Source of the DNA: Bacteroidota bacterium
Lineage (GTDB): Bacteria > Bacteroidota > Ignavibacteria > Ignavibacteriales > Ignavibacteriaceae
Reading direction: 5' to 3'
Assembly: GCA_021815405.1 (NCBI GenBank)
Contig: JAKAGV010000004.1
Coordinates: 227,363 to 291,362, forward strand
DNA: 64,000 nucleotides
The notes under the pieces: model-generated
The model's input: the letters and a program-made list of their open reading frames with translations, nothing else
The model's database searches: none
Told to the model about the DNA's origin: nothing
Translations under genes and position numbers: made by a program
In this document: one piece after another, positions 1-9,179 of the stretch
Position numbering within the stretch: the stretch's first letter is position 1
Layout: every line of letters begins with the position of its first letter

Positions 1-960
1 TTCTAAGTAATCTAAGAAATAAATATCTTTAACTCCAAGTCTAAATTTATGAATGTCATTTAACCAAATAATTATCATGCTAATTAATAACTTCAATGTT
101 TCGGAATCATTATCCGAGAGTATTTGATTAAATTGTTCTAATGCAGAATGGAACTTTCTCCCAAAAGAATATCGCAATACAAAAATCGTTTTTTCAAGTA
201 ATTCTTCGAAGTCATTTGCAATTAGATTAATAGCATTTGTAATTGAACCGGAGGCAAAAGGAGAAATCTTTTCAGCTAACTTTGATTCTACTTTGAAATA
301 ATCGACTAAAATATTTTTTATATTCTGATTATTTAACGGCTGAAAATTGATCATGCTGCAACGAGAGCGAATTGTCTCCCTAAGCATTGAAGGAAATGCC
401 GTTGTGAGAATAAAAATAACTCCATTTGGCGGCTCTTCTAATGATTTTAATAATGCATTCTGGGCTTCTTCATTCATTAAATGAGCTTGAGAAATAAGGA
501 CTATGCGGTAGGCAATATCAGAATAATTATACGATAAGAATTTCTTTATATCGCGTATACTATTAATTTTTATATTATTAGCTTTTGGAATTGAAATCTT
601 ATAATAAGGATTTTCAGATTTATGTTTTAGCTCTTCTTGAAGTAGTTGGATTTCATCAGAGTTTAGCTTTTCTGTAGGATTGCTACCGTCGTTTTCATTC
701 TTTCCTCTTGGCAACGGAATAATATATTTAATATATGGTTCAGAAAAGCTGGCAATTAAATTAGTTATTTGTTCAACTTTTTCCGAAGCAGTAAATTTTA
801 AGTTTAGCGCCTCAGTAAATTTTAAGGCAGCAAAATCTTTTCCTACACCTTCATTCCCAATAAATAAAAAAGAGTGCGGAATTTTATTTGAGTCGATTAT
901 GCGATCAAGAGCTTGTTTTGCAGATTCTTGACCGTATATCCCTTTCCAAATATTTTGCAT
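1..960 (-). CDS. holB: DNA polymerase III delta' subunit, partial (C-terminus beyond window)
   Basis: The frame starts at the ATG at 958-960 and stays open for 320 codons to the left edge, so the C-terminus is missing. This clamp-loader subunit belongs to the AAA+ complex that loads the sliding clamp. The start reads MQNIWKGIYGQESAKQAL, followed by a P-loop-like GNEGVGKD near residues 35-42 and a strand ending in HLMNEEAQNALLKSLEEPP, then the family SRC motif (RSRC). No cysteine cluster follows the P-loop, so the zinc module of some DnaX/delta' proteins seems absent. A Rho-independent terminator separates it from the upstream DUF2795 gene. DnaX is the main alternative, but the short N-terminus and degenerate P-loop favour delta'. 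Confidence 0.85.
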   Translation of the reverse strand, partial: MQNIWKGIYGQESAKQALDRIIDSNKIPHSFLFIGNEGVGKDFAALKFTEALNLKFTASEKVEQITNLIASFSEPYIKYIIPLPRGKNENDGSNPTEKLNSDEIQLLQEELKHKSENPYYKISIPKANNIKINSIRDIKKFLSYNYSDIAYRIVLISQAHLMNEEAQNALLKSLEEPPNGVIFILTTAFPSMLRETIRSRCSMINFQPLNNQNIKNILVDYFKVESKLAEKISPFASGSITNAINLIANDFEELLEKTIFVLRYSFGRKFHSALEQFNQILSDNDSETLKLLISMIIIWLNDIHKFRLGVKDIYFLDYLE

Positions 961-965
961 AAATC

Positions 966-985
966 AAAAAGGCGCCGTAGCGCCT
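966..985 (-). terminator. Rho-independent terminator after the DUF2795 gene
   Basis: A perfect 6-bp GC-rich stem (AGGCGC/GCGCCT, arms 970-975 and 980-985) has a 4-nt loop. Read on the minus strand it is followed directly by a run of five T. It sits 5 bp past the stop of the DUF2795 gene and just before the holB start, so it should limit read-through into holB. Confidence 0.7.
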
Positions 986-989
986 CAAT

Positions 990-1211
990 TTAATAATCAT
1001 CTTCATTATAGAAGAAATCTTCGTCCGATGGATAGTCTGGCCAGATATCTTCAATAGATTCGTATGGTTCATCCGAATCTTCTAATTCAATTAAGTTTTC
1101 AACAACTTCATATGGAGCCCCAATTCTCTCGGCATAATCAATCAACTCTTCCTTTGTCGCTGGCCAAGGTGCATCATCCAAATATGAAGCCAGTTCAACA
1201 GTCCAAATCAT
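990..1211 (-). CDS. DUF2795 family small acidic protein
   Basis: A 73-residue, very acidic protein. Its middle (residues about 17-45, with PATKEELIDYAERIGAP and a following VVENL helix) matches the small helical DUF2795 family, in which a repeated helix reads fPAtKeeLi.yA...gAp..v...L. The C-terminus is mostly Asp, Glu and Tyr. No enzymatic residues are evident and the family has no settled function. It lies 14 bp downstream of the M23 peptidase gene on the same strand and is closed by a terminator hairpin, so it is probably the last gene of that transcript. Confidence 0.75.
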   Translation of the reverse strand: MIWTVELASYLDDAPWPATKEELIDYAERIGAPYEVVENLIELEDSDEPYESIEDIWPDYPSDEDFFYNEDDY

Positions 1212-1225
1212 AAGTAAAATCTCCC

Positions 1226-2158
1226 TTAATTATTTGTTCTTTTTGTTAATTCAAAGAATCCTAAGTTACCAAAGAAAAATTCTTGCGGATCTAGCGCAAC
1301 TCCATCATGATGAACTTCATAATGCAAATGTGGACCCGTGGATAATCCGGTATCGCCTGTAAGAGCAATTTCCTGTCCTCGCTTAACTTTTTGCCCATCT
1401 TTAACAAGTATTTTTGACAAATGAGCATAAACTGTGGTGTAGCCAAATCCATGATTTACTTCCACCACAATTCCAAAGCCTTCTTTTACCCCTGTAAAAT
1501 CAACTGTTCCATCACCAGTAACATAAACTGGAGTTCCTTCATTTGTAACAAAGTCTATCCCGTCATGCATTCTTTCAATATGTAAAATTGGATGCATCCT
1601 CATACCGAAACCATCTCCAATTGTTCCGTTGCATGGTTCAATAGCAGGTATATCTTCATATAACTTTTTATTTTCTTTTAATTTATTTGATATTTCTATG
1701 AATTGATTCTTTTCAAAATCAATTTTTCTTGATATTTCATCAACGAATGAAATGGCAGATTTTAATTTCTCTTCATCTGGATTCGTTAAAAAATCCATTG
1801 AGTTATCAAATGAACCGCCACCAATACCTACTTGACTTACATCTCCTGAAACAGGATCCAAGTTGGCAGCTAATCTTAGAACGTTATTTGATTTAGCCAA
1901 CTTGTTAAGTTCGATATTTAGTTTTTTATATTGCCCTATCATCTTATCTAAATTCGATTTCAATTCCTTATTTTCGGCTTTAAGGGCAGTATATGATTGT
2001 GAAGAATTTACCACGGAGTTAATCACGTAAAAGGAACCAAAAATAATGGAACTAATTACTAAAACAGACGCGGCGAAATAAATTACCAGTTTACTTTTGT
2101 AATTTGTTATTTCAACAAACTGTAATTTTGGCTTAGAAAAGTAGTACAATTTTTTCAT
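1226..2158 (-). CDS. M23 family metallopeptidase (LytM/peptidoglycan endopeptidase)
   Basis: A 310-residue membrane-anchored cell-wall peptidase. Residues 1-22 are cytoplasmic, 23-47 form one transmembrane helix, and about 55-165 are coiled-coil and linker. The LytM/M23 domain occupies about 175-295. Zinc ligands are visible as H198 and D202 (MHDGID) and H279 in the HLHYE motif, with H246 as the additional catalytic histidine, so the enzyme appears active rather than an EnvC-type activator. The family cleaves peptide cross-links in peptidoglycan during growth or division. It lies 61 bp downstream of hprK on the same strand, with DUF2795 following. Confidence 0.9.
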   Translation of the reverse strand: MKKLYYFSKPKLQFVEITNYKSKLVIYFAASVLVISSIIFGSFYVINSVVNSSQSYTALKAENKELKSNLDKMIGQYKKLNIELNKLAKSNNVLRLAANLDPVSGDVSQVGIGGGSFDNSMDFLTNPDEEKLKSAISFVDEISRKIDFEKNQFIEISNKLKENKKLYEDIPAIEPCNGTIGDGFGMRMHPILHIERMHDGIDFVTNEGTPVYVTGDGTVDFTGVKEGFGIVVEVNHGFGYTTVYAHLSKILVKDGQKVKRGQEIALTGDTGLSTGPHLHYEVHHDGVALDPQEFFFGNLGFFELTKRTNN

Positions 2159-2219
2159 AATCAGTGGGCGGAATCTAAATAATTAAGTCCTATTTGTCAA
2201 TAGGAATTTCTATTAATCT

Positions 2220-3236
2220 TCATTCAAAATCATGTTCAAAATAATCAACACCCCGAACGCTGTCTTTTTCTTTGGTCTTGCTTATTAACCTTTTGTTTAG
2301 CTTTTGCTGAAAATGACTTGCTGCATCATATCCATAATGTTTTAAAAGATAATTTAAGCAAATTACTTCTGAGATGACAGTAATATTTTTGCCAGGTAAA
2401 ATTGGCAATTTTATATATGGAATTTCGACGTCGGAAATAGTTAAATAGTTCCCGTCGAGACCAGTTCTTGTATAGTCAGCTTGGTCATCCCATACTTCAA
2501 GTTCAACTATTATCTCCAAACGTTTTTGATAACGTATTGCTCTAATACCGAACATCCTTTCAACATCAATTAAGCCCAGACCGCGAATTTCCATAAAATG
2601 TTTTACAAGATTTGTTCCTGAACCAATTAGAATTCCTTCGCCTTTTTTTGTAAGAATAATTATATCGTCAGCAACTAATCTATGACCTCGTTCAATTAAG
2701 TCCAACGCAACTTCACTTTTCCCTATCCCGGATTTACCAACGAAAAGCATTCCAACTCCGTATACATCCACAAAAGAACCATGGACAGAAATTCTAGGTG
2801 CAAACTGATCGTCAAGAAAATCACCTACTAGATAAATCAATTTCGTGGTTGCAAATTCAGAGCTAAAAAGCGGAATGTGATGAGAATTAGCTAGTTCAAT
2901 TAATAAAGGAAAAGGCGCATTGTTATCTGTTAGAATAATGCACGGAATATTAAATGAGAACAGCCTGTCAAGTGTTTCGCGTTGAGCTGCATCGTTTAAT
3001 TGAGCCAGATACCGCATCTCGGTGTTTCCAAAAACCTGCACGCGCGAATAAGTGAAAAGATCAACGAAGCCGGCTAAAGCAAGTCCGGGACGATAAAGAT
3101 TCTGATCATGAATTTTTTTTTCGAAACCGGATTTATCAGAGTGGAGTTTTATTTTAAACTTATCTTTAATAGAATCATAAAGAAACTCCACCGTGATATA
3201 TTCTTTTCTTGAAATTGATTTTTGATCAATTTTCAT
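2220..3236 (-). CDS. hprK: HPr kinase/phosphorylase
   Basis: A 338-residue, full-length bifunctional enzyme that phosphorylates and dephosphorylates the regulatory serine of HPr. The N-terminal domain covers about residues 1-130. The kinase domain has the P-loop GKSGIGKS at 167-174, preceded by the conserved HGSFVDVYGVG segment (152-162), then ADDII and the HprK signature EIRGLGLIDV near 217-226. Its start overlaps the hpf stop by 4 bp, so the two are translationally coupled. The partner HPr (56072-56341) and enzyme I (54309-56075) are in this window about 50 kb away, and HPr carries the matching serine. Confidence 0.95.
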   Translation of the reverse strand: MKIDQKSISRKEYITVEFLYDSIKDKFKIKLHSDKSGFEKKIHDQNLYRPGLALAGFVDLFTYSRVQVFGNTEMRYLAQLNDAAQRETLDRLFSFNIPCIILTDNNAPFPLLIELANSHHIPLFSSEFATTKLIYLVGDFLDDQFAPRISVHGSFVDVYGVGMLFVGKSGIGKSEVALDLIERGHRLVADDIIILTKKGEGILIGSGTNLVKHFMEIRGLGLIDVERMFGIRAIRYQKRLEIIVELEVWDDQADYTRTGLDGNYLTISDVEIPYIKLPILPGKNITVISEVICLNYLLKHYGYDAASHFQQKLNKRLISKTKEKDSVRGVDYFEHDFE

Positions 3237-3541
3237 TTTTTAGTCCGAGTAGTTGTCTTTTTTGATTTCAATTTCTTTAACTGACTTGCCAATTTTTCAA
3301 CTGAGGAACTAACAGATTTCTTAAAATCATCACTAGATTCTGTAGCAGTTAAGGTTTGTCCCGGAACTTTCAGAATTATTTCAGCACTCTTTGTGCTTAT
3401 ATTTGAATTCAAGTAACTTAGTATTACATCTACGTCCAAAATATTATCGTAAAATTTATTTAGCGAATCAACTTCCGCATTGATAAATTCCTTCAAAGTA
3501 TCGTGTGCTTTGAATTTCCTAGCTGTTATAGTTACGTTCAT
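3233..3541 (-). CDS. hpf: Ribosome hibernation-promoting factor, short form
   Basis: A 102-residue member of the HPF/YfiA (RaiA) family, which binds the 30S decoding region and stabilises inactive ribosomes. The beta-alpha-beta-beta-beta-alpha pattern is visible, starting MNVTITARKFKAHDTLKEFI, with a basic Lys/Arg/Thr-rich tail from residue 88. At this length it lacks the C-terminal dimerisation domain of long HPF, so it is the short type. It lies between the Xer recombinase and hprK, with a 4-bp overlap into hprK. A Xer-HPF neighbour pair also occurs in Bacteroidetes. Confidence 0.9.
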   Translation of the reverse strand: MNVTITARKFKAHDTLKEFINAEVDSLNKFYDNILDVDVILSYLNSNISTKSAEIILKVPGQTLTATESSDDFKKSVSSSVEKLASQLKKLKSKKTTTRTKK

Positions 3542-3556
3542 AGTTACCTCCCTTAA

Positions 3557-4438
3557 TCAAGATTTAGGATGTGCTTTTTTATATGTTTGTTTAAGTCGCT
3601 CAATACTTACATGCGTATAAATTTGAGTTGTAGAAAGATTTTCATGACCAAGTATTTCCTTAACTGCCCGCAAATCTGCTCCTTTATCCAGCATATGAGT
3701 TGCTGCACTATGCCGTAATATATGCGGACTCTTTTTCTTAATGTCTGTTACCTTTGATAAATATTTGAAAACAATTCTGTGAACGAAACGGGTATAAAGC
3801 CTCTTTCCTACCTTATCGGTAAGAAGCGCTGAGTTAGCACTCGGCTTTGGCTTTCCTTTCAAATAATCCAAAATTATCGGTAAGGATTTATCTCCAACCG
3901 GGACAATTCGCATCTTATTCCCTTTACCTGTTATCCGAACAATCTTCTCGTTCAAATCTAAATCAATAAAATTTAAACTGCAAAGTTCGGATACACGCAA
4001 GGCACAACCATAAAGAAGTTCAAAAATGATTTTGACTAGTGCCGGATATTTGTCTTCTTTGTCAGCAAGTTCATAAATTTTAAGGATTAAATCTGTAGAA
4101 ACAATTTCAGGCAGTTTCCTTTTGGATTTTGGATTAGATATAATTGCCACTGGATTTGCTTCAATATAATTCCGCTGGTAAGAAAATTTGAACAATCCTC
4201 GCAGTGTGGAAAGCTTTCTTGATATTGATTTTTTATCGAGACGTTTCTCACTTAATGTCATCATAAAAATTTTTATGAACTTTTCTGTTACAGCAGTAAT
4301 TTCGAGTTTTGAATTGTCTTCGCAATATTTAATAAACTCATTTAAATCTTCAGAATAAGATTTTACAGTGTTCAGCGAGTAACGCTTAACATTCTTCAAT
4401 TCTTCCAGATATTCTTCTGCAGTTTGGTCGATATTCAT
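3557..4438 (-). CDS. xerC: Tyrosine recombinase XerC/XerD
   Basis: A 293-residue site-specific recombinase of Xer length, expected to resolve chromosome dimers at dif. The SAM-like core-binding domain spans about residues 5-90 and the catalytic domain 110-290. The full active-site set is visible: R148, K172, H239, R242, H265 and nucleophile Y274 (THV follows). It overlaps the topA stop by one base and precedes hpf by 15 bp, so it belongs to the topA transcript and is a housekeeping Xer, not a phage integrase. The choice between XerC and XerD is from context only. Confidence 0.88.
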   Translation of the reverse strand: MNIDQTAEEYLEELKNVKRYSLNTVKSYSEDLNEFIKYCEDNSKLEITAVTEKFIKIFMMTLSEKRLDKKSISRKLSTLRGLFKFSYQRNYIEANPVAIISNPKSKRKLPEIVSTDLILKIYELADKEDKYPALVKIIFELLYGCALRVSELCSLNFIDLDLNEKIVRITGKGNKMRIVPVGDKSLPIILDYLKGKPKPSANSALLTDKVGKRLYTRFVHRIVFKYLSKVTDIKKKSPHILRHSAATHMLDKGADLRAVKEILGHENLSTTQIYTHVSIERLKQTYKKAHPKS

Positions 4439-6768
4439 TAATCTTCTTCTACTTGTTCTACTTCTTCAACTAATGATTCTTCGCCGCACTTCGGACATTT
4501 CAGATAATTACCTTTTTTAACCGAATACCTTTGTTCCATATAGACCGAGTCTCCATTGACGCAGGCTTGCGGAACAGGCTTGTACCAGCTTACAAAATCG
4601 CAATCCGGGAATCTTGAACATCCATAAAATAGTTTTCCTCGTTTTGATTTTCTTTCAACGATTTCGCCTTCGACACATTTGGGACACTTAACACCAAGCG
4701 TAATATTTTTTACATAATCGCAGTCGGGATATCTTTCGCATCCAATAAACCTGCCAAATTTTCCATTGCGATAAACAAGTCTTGAACCACATTTTTCGCA
4801 GGTCTCGCCAGTATATTCGGGTTCCTGGTTTTGTGCAAATACATCTTTGAATGATTTGATATTTTTGCATTCCGGGTAATTACTGCAAGCTAAATATCTT
4901 CCGAATCTTCCGACTTTGATTATCATTTCACCACCGCATTGATCGCAAATAATCTTCTCCACATTGTTCTCAACTTTTTTGAGAGATTCAGAAAACGGCA
5001 CATAAAAATCATTCAATACTTTTACATAATCATTTTCGCCTTGTGCTATTTGGTCAAGTTCATTTTCCATCGATGCAGTGAAATCTTCATTAATTATTCT
5101 CGGGAAATTTTTAACCAAAATAACATTTACTTCCCTGCCTAGTTTTGTAGGAAATAACTTTCTGTCTTCCAAATTTACATATTTTCTATCCTGTATGGTT
5201 CCAACGATAAGTGAATACGTGCTAGGTCTGCCAATGCCACGGCTTTCTAATTCCTTTATCAAGGAGCTTTCTGTGAATCTTGCAGGTGGCTTTGTAAAGT
5301 GTTGCGTCTTCTGCAAGTCCTGTAAGCTCAGTGCATTTCCTTTTTCAAGACCAATTGGAATACTATCATTCCTGTATTCTTCTTTCTCCTCGGCATTTTC
5401 TTTCTTTTCTACAATTTCTTCATAAATTTTTAGGAAACCATTAAATTTAACAGCAGTACCGAATGCTTTGAATAAAAATTCATCCGCAGAAATTTCAATT
5501 ACGGTAGTCTCCATTAGTGCGGGATTCATTTGCGAAGCAATAAACCGGTTCCAGATTAATTCATACAGTTTGAGTGATTTATTATCCAGATATTGCTTAA
5601 CAAACTGCGGAGTATATTTCAAAGAAGTTGGTCTAATCGCTTCGTGCGCATCCTGAACATTTGTTTTGTCTTTTTTTTCATGGTTGTTCGGAACATTAGG
5701 TAAATATTCTTTCCCGAAAGAATCGCCGATAAAATCTCTAACTGCAGAAATCATTTCTTCGCTGATTCTAGTTGAGTCTGTTCTCATGTAAGTAATCAAA
5801 CCAACCAGGCCTTCTTTACCAAGCTCAATTCCTTCATAAAGTTTCTGTGCAATCATCATGGTTTGTTTAGGACGCATTTTTAATCGTTTAGATGCTTCAG
5901 CTTGAAGTGCGCTAGTAATAAATGGTGCGGGAGGATTTCTTTTAGTATTTCGCTTTGAAATGTTTGAAATTATAAAATGTTCTTTTGCCTTTATACTATC
6001 AAAGAATTCGGTTGCCTGTTTTTCATTGGCTAAAGGAATAAATTGTTCTAAAAATTCTTTCCAATCTTCTTCAGTCATTACCGGTTTAGGCTGCACTTTT
6101 ATATCTTTTCCATTTACACTGAAAAGCTTCGCTCGGAAAGTTTCTCCTTTGTCAGTCTTAAACTCAGCCCAGATTGACCAGTACTCTGTCGGAATAAATT
6201 TTTCAATCTCAACTTCTCTATCACAAATTAATTTCAGTGCTACAGATTGAACTCTTCCAGCTGAAAGTGCACTGCTGCCTGACATTTCAATAATCGCTTT
6301 CCAGAGAAAAGGACTAATCTTATATCCGATAATTCTATCCATAACTCTACGTGCCCGTTGAGAGCTTACAAGATACCCATCAATGCTTCGAGGTTCCTTC
6401 ATCGCTCTTTCAACACCGGTTTTTGTAATTTCATTAAAGAGAACTCTGGATATTTTCGAGCTTGAGTCTGAATTCAAAATGTCGGCAATATCTTGTGCAA
6501 TTGCCTCTCCTTCACGGTCAGGGTCAGTCGCGATATAAATTTTTTTACTTTTTGCAGCCAGCGTCTTAATCTTTTTTATTATATCGCCTTTACCGCGTAT
6601 TGTTACAAATTGAGGCTCAAAATCCTTATCTACTTCAACGCCAAGTTTAGTCTTAGGTAAATTCCTAACATGACCAACTGTTGCTTCAACAATAAAATCT
6701 TTACCTAAGTATTTATTTATGGTTTTTGCCTTTGCAGGTGATTCCACCAAAACTAGATTCTTACTCAT
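4438..6768 (-). CDS. topA: DNA topoisomerase I
   Basis: A 776-residue type IA topoisomerase that relaxes negative supercoils. The N-terminal Toprim domain begins NLVLVESPAKAKTI, with the acidic DPDREGEA motif near residues 82-89. The active-site tyrosine lies in LITYMRTDS (around residue 324). The C-terminus carries three complete C4 zinc ribbons (CDQCGG...CSNYPEC, CEKCGS...CERYPDC, CPKCVEG...CSRFPDC) and a fourth half ribbon CPKCGEE before an acidic tail. The smg-like gene lies 18 bp upstream and xerC overlaps by 1 bp downstream, consistent with one operon. Confidence 0.96.
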   Translation of the reverse strand: MSKNLVLVESPAKAKTINKYLGKDFIVEATVGHVRNLPKTKLGVEVDKDFEPQFVTIRGKGDIIKKIKTLAAKSKKIYIATDPDREGEAIAQDIADILNSDSSSKISRVLFNEITKTGVERAMKEPRSIDGYLVSSQRARRVMDRIIGYKISPFLWKAIIEMSGSSALSAGRVQSVALKLICDREVEIEKFIPTEYWSIWAEFKTDKGETFRAKLFSVNGKDIKVQPKPVMTEEDWKEFLEQFIPLANEKQATEFFDSIKAKEHFIISNISKRNTKRNPPAPFITSALQAEASKRLKMRPKQTMMIAQKLYEGIELGKEGLVGLITYMRTDSTRISEEMISAVRDFIGDSFGKEYLPNVPNNHEKKDKTNVQDAHEAIRPTSLKYTPQFVKQYLDNKSLKLYELIWNRFIASQMNPALMETTVIEISADEFLFKAFGTAVKFNGFLKIYEEIVEKKENAEEKEEYRNDSIPIGLEKGNALSLQDLQKTQHFTKPPARFTESSLIKELESRGIGRPSTYSLIVGTIQDRKYVNLEDRKLFPTKLGREVNVILVKNFPRIINEDFTASMENELDQIAQGENDYVKVLNDFYVPFSESLKKVENNVEKIICDQCGGEMIIKVGRFGRYLACSNYPECKNIKSFKDVFAQNQEPEYTGETCEKCGSRLVYRNGKFGRFIGCERYPDCDYVKNITLGVKCPKCVEGEIVERKSKRGKLFYGCSRFPDCDFVSWYKPVPQACVNGDSVYMEQRYSVKKGNYLKCPKCGEESLVEEVEQVEED

Positions 6769-6786
6769 CCTTAATTTCCGTTTTTC

Positions 6787-7245
6787 TTAATTAATAGTGT
6801 CGGACGAATATAACAAATATCTGCTTCCCGGAGTCGTTGTTCTATCAAGGTCGAGAAATATTGACAGAACAAATAGATTTATATTATCTATCGTTCTTTC
6901 ATCTTCCGGAAACATATTTATTTGGTCGATTATCAATTCAAGTTCACTGTTATCCAGCAAACCGATATTCCGCAAATGTAAAAGATAATTGTAATTATTC
7001 AATCCTATAGTTGATACCTCATCTTCGGAAAAAATTCTTATTCCTTTGCTTCTTTCCGGCTCCATTTCTTTGAGGCGGTACATTTCCCGTAATTTTTTTT
7101 CATATATCCAGCTGTATGCAGCTGCTAAAGTGTTGCGTCCAAGTTTGTTCCCTTTTTGAATAAATTTTTCAACTTCTTCAAATGTATATTCTTTGTCTAT
7201 TGCTTGCGCTATATTTTCTAATACTTTAACAATTTCCGACGACAT
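6787..7245 (-). CDS. smg: Smg/DUF494 family protein
   Basis: A 152-residue soluble helical protein. Its second half (IRIFSEDEVSTIGLNNYNYL, then a helix with GLLDNSELELIIDQI and a late hydrophobic NLFVLSIFLD) follows the DUF494/Smg pattern: a short beta element RIF..eE...l....l.fl..l...g.ld...rE.vi. In proteobacteria smg also lies beside a topA-like gene, and here it is 18 bp upstream of topA, which supports the call. The molecular role of Smg is not established. It abuts ybeY, sharing base 7245. Confidence 0.7.
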   Translation of the reverse strand: MSSEIVKVLENIAQAIDKEYTFEEVEKFIQKGNKLGRNTLAAAYSWIYEKKLREMYRLKEMEPERSKGIRIFSEDEVSTIGLNNYNYLLHLRNIGLLDNSELELIIDQINMFPEDERTIDNINLFVLSIFLDLDRTTTPGSRYLLYSSDTIN

Positions 7246-7691
7246 TAAATTTTCCGAATCCTATAATGTTGAGAAGTAAATTTTTTTAAGAGACTATTCT
7301 CCTTCCGTTTCATCTCTTTTTTATCTTTTTTATCCTGATCATCATAATCCATCAAATGTAAAAAACCATGAATAACAAGACGAAAATATTCATCATTTTC
7401 TGAAACTCCAAATTTTCTTGCATTTAAGACGGCTTCTTCATAAGAAATAAAGATTTCCCCATCTAAATTTTTATTATCGCCGGAATAATTGAAGGTGATT
7501 ATGTCAGTCTCAAAATTGTGATTTAAATATTTTCTGTTAATTTCTAGCATGTAAGATGCATTTACAAAATTAACAACCAGCGAAATTAATTCGCAGTCTA
7601 GTTCCTTCTTTAGGAAAAGAATTAGTCTATGAATCAATTCCTTTTGAAATTTAAAATTTTTGTCAAAATTTACTTGTAAGTTTTTAACCAC
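7245..7691 (-). CDS. ybeY: Endoribonuclease YbeY (rRNA maturation factor)
   Basis: A 148-residue metal-dependent RNase involved in 16S rRNA 3'-end maturation. The family motif H-x3-H-x5-H appears as HGFLHLMDYDD, with H108 and H112 present but Asp at the third ligand (D118), followed by the usual basic-acidic helix KKEMKRKEN. I recall Asp here in Bacteroidetes YbeY, so I read it as a lineage variant and not a loss. The N-terminal half has the expected NRKYL and TDIITFNY segments. It is co-directional with smg and topA and shares one base with smg. Confidence 0.9.
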   Translation of the reverse strand: MVKNLQVNFDKNFKFQKELIHRLILFLKKELDCELISLVVNFVNASYMLEINRKYLNHNFETDIITFNYSGDNKNLDGEIFISYEEAVLNARKFGVSENDEYFRLVIHGFLHLMDYDDQDKKDKKEMKRKENSLLKKFTSQHYRIRKI

Positions 7692-7726
7692 GGTGTAAAT
7701 ATATCAATTCATGGAAAACTAACAAA

Positions 7727-8593
7727 CTAAAAATTAATGCTTAATCCTTCATAGGAAGCAATGCAGTTTATGCTGGATTTTTCCTTTTTAAATACTGCGA
7801 GTGTATCCTTTAGCTGCTCATCCACTTTGGAATCAATAAAGTCCGGATTATAATGGAATAAAATTATATTCTTTACTTTAGCAATAATGCTGAAATACGC
7901 CAGCGTAACATTGCATGAGTGCCCCCAGCCTTTCTTTTCTATAACGGAAGTTTCATCGTACATTGAATCATGAATCAAGTAATCGCAGCCTGAGACAAAT
8001 TCAACCAGGTCTTTGTTCAATTCTAGAATATCATCTGCTGAATTATGACCGGAATCGTTAAGTTTCAATTCGTTGTCGGTCATATAAACAAGGCATTTAT
8101 TCCCTTCTGTTATTTTAAATGAAATTGTTGGTGAAGAATGGTTTGCACGGAATGTTTCAATTTTAATATTATCTATCTCATAAGTGCAATCAGGATTTAT
8201 TTCCTTAAAAGTAGTATGGGCGCTCATTTCTCCAATCTTAACTGGGAAATAGTTGAATGCCATCTGATCACTTAGTATCTGTTCTACTCTTTTGCCGTCG
8301 CTGGTTTCACCATAAAAAGTAATCTCATTGCCTTTTTTATAAAGCGGTAAGAAGAATGGAATGCCCTGGATGTGATCCCAATGATAATGGCTGACAAAAA
8401 TATCAATCTTCTTATCCTTATCGGTTTTTGCTAATACTTTTCCTAACTCGCGCAGACCGCTGCCTGCATCAAGAATAATTAAATTATCGTTTGAAGTCCT
8501 CAATTCGATACAAGGAGTGTTACCGCCATATTTAATGGTATTCTTACCCGGAACAGGTATGGAACCTCTTGTACCCCAAAACCTAAAATACAT
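7727..8593 (-). CDS. MBL-fold metallo-hydrolase
   Basis: A 288-residue stand-alone metallo-beta-lactamase-fold enzyme. It begins MYFRFWGTRGSIPVPG, a start typical of PhnP/RNase Z-like MBL proteins, then LDAGSGLRELG and the dinuclear metal motif H-x-H-x-D-H at 69-74 (HYHWDH). Further candidate ligands are ANHSSP near 155, a C-terminal DSMYDE segment and FHYNPD. Substrate cannot be read from sequence; cyclic-nucleotide or cyclic-phosphate phosphodiesterases are close relatives. Its start lies inside the end of the gamma-carbonic-anhydrase-like gene (11-bp overlap). Confidence 0.8.
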   Translation of the reverse strand: MYFRFWGTRGSIPVPGKNTIKYGGNTPCIELRTSNDNLIILDAGSGLRELGKVLAKTDKDKKIDIFVSHYHWDHIQGIPFFLPLYKKGNEITFYGETSDGKRVEQILSDQMAFNYFPVKIGEMSAHTTFKEINPDCTYEIDNIKIETFRANHSSPTISFKITEGNKCLVYMTDNELKLNDSGHNSADDILELNKDLVEFVSGCDYLIHDSMYDETSVIEKKGWGHSCNVTLAYFSIIAKVKNIILFHYNPDFIDSKVDEQLKDTLAVFKKEKSSINCIASYEGLSINF

Positions 8594-9179
8594 CTTTCAA
8601 TTTAAATTTATTTAGTGATTCAATAGTTAATTCTGTGTACTTAACATACCTCTGCGCAGATTTTTCAAACTCTTCCATTTCTTGAGCATTAAGTTCTCTT
8701 ACGATTTTTGCAGGAACCCCCGCAGCAAGAGTACCTGTAGGTACAATGAAGTTCGGTTTAACTACAGAACCGGCAGCAACCATAGATTTCTCTTCGACTA
8801 CAGCACCGTCAAGAATTACGGCTCCCATGCCGATAAGACTTAAATCTTTTATAGTGCATCCGTGTAATGTAACCGAGTGTCCGATTGTTACCTTACTCCC
8901 AATATTTAGTGGGAATTTTCCGTTTGTAACATGCAGCATGGAACAATCCTGCACATTAGTCATTTTACCAATTCTAATATAGTGAACATCGCCGCGAATT
9001 ACTGTGTTGTACCAAACACTTGAGGTCTCTCCAATTTCAACATCACCGATTATTTTAACTCCGGAAGCTAGAAAAACGCTTGAGTGAAGCTTAGGAAATG
9101 CATCCAGGTAAGGAAAAAGTTTTATTTCTTCATCTAACTTTTGTTGTATCTTGGCGGTATCCATCCGGGTCTCTTCCAT
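8583..9179 (-). CDS. Gamma carbonic anhydrase family protein
   Basis: A 198-residue left-handed beta-helix protein with hexapeptide repeats across residues 40-150 (IGDVEIGETSSVWYNTVIRG, later IGHSVTLHGCTI and IGMGAVILDGAVV). The three zinc histidines expected in this family are present as H83, H101 and H106, and the R62-G-D64 turn is conserved. Members include true carbonic anhydrases and acyltransferase-like relatives such as YrdA/PaaY. The ORF start at 9179 overlaps the upstream DUF3108 gene by 46 bp; a second Met at codon 6 (9164) is equally plausible. It overlaps the MBL hydrolase downstream. Confidence 0.85.
   Translation of the reverse strand: MEETRMDTAKIQQKLDEEIKLFPYLDAFPKLHSSVFLASGVKIIGDVEIGETSSVWYNTVIRGDVHYIRIGKMTNVQDCSMLHVTNGKFPLNIGSKVTIGHSVTLHGCTIKDLSLIGMGAVILDGAVVEEKSMVAAGSVVKPNFIVPTGTLAAGVPAKIVRELNAQEMEEFEKSAQRYVKYTELTIESLNKFKLKDVF

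Noticed and set aside
3557..4438. Phage or island integrase
   Set aside because: Length, complete active site and an operon link with topA and hpf indicate a chromosomal Xer recombinase; no att-like repeats or phage genes.
4688..6250. Several 60-115 codon frames on either strand within topA
   Set aside because: Shadow frames of the topA coding sequence, with no family features or ribosome-binding sites.
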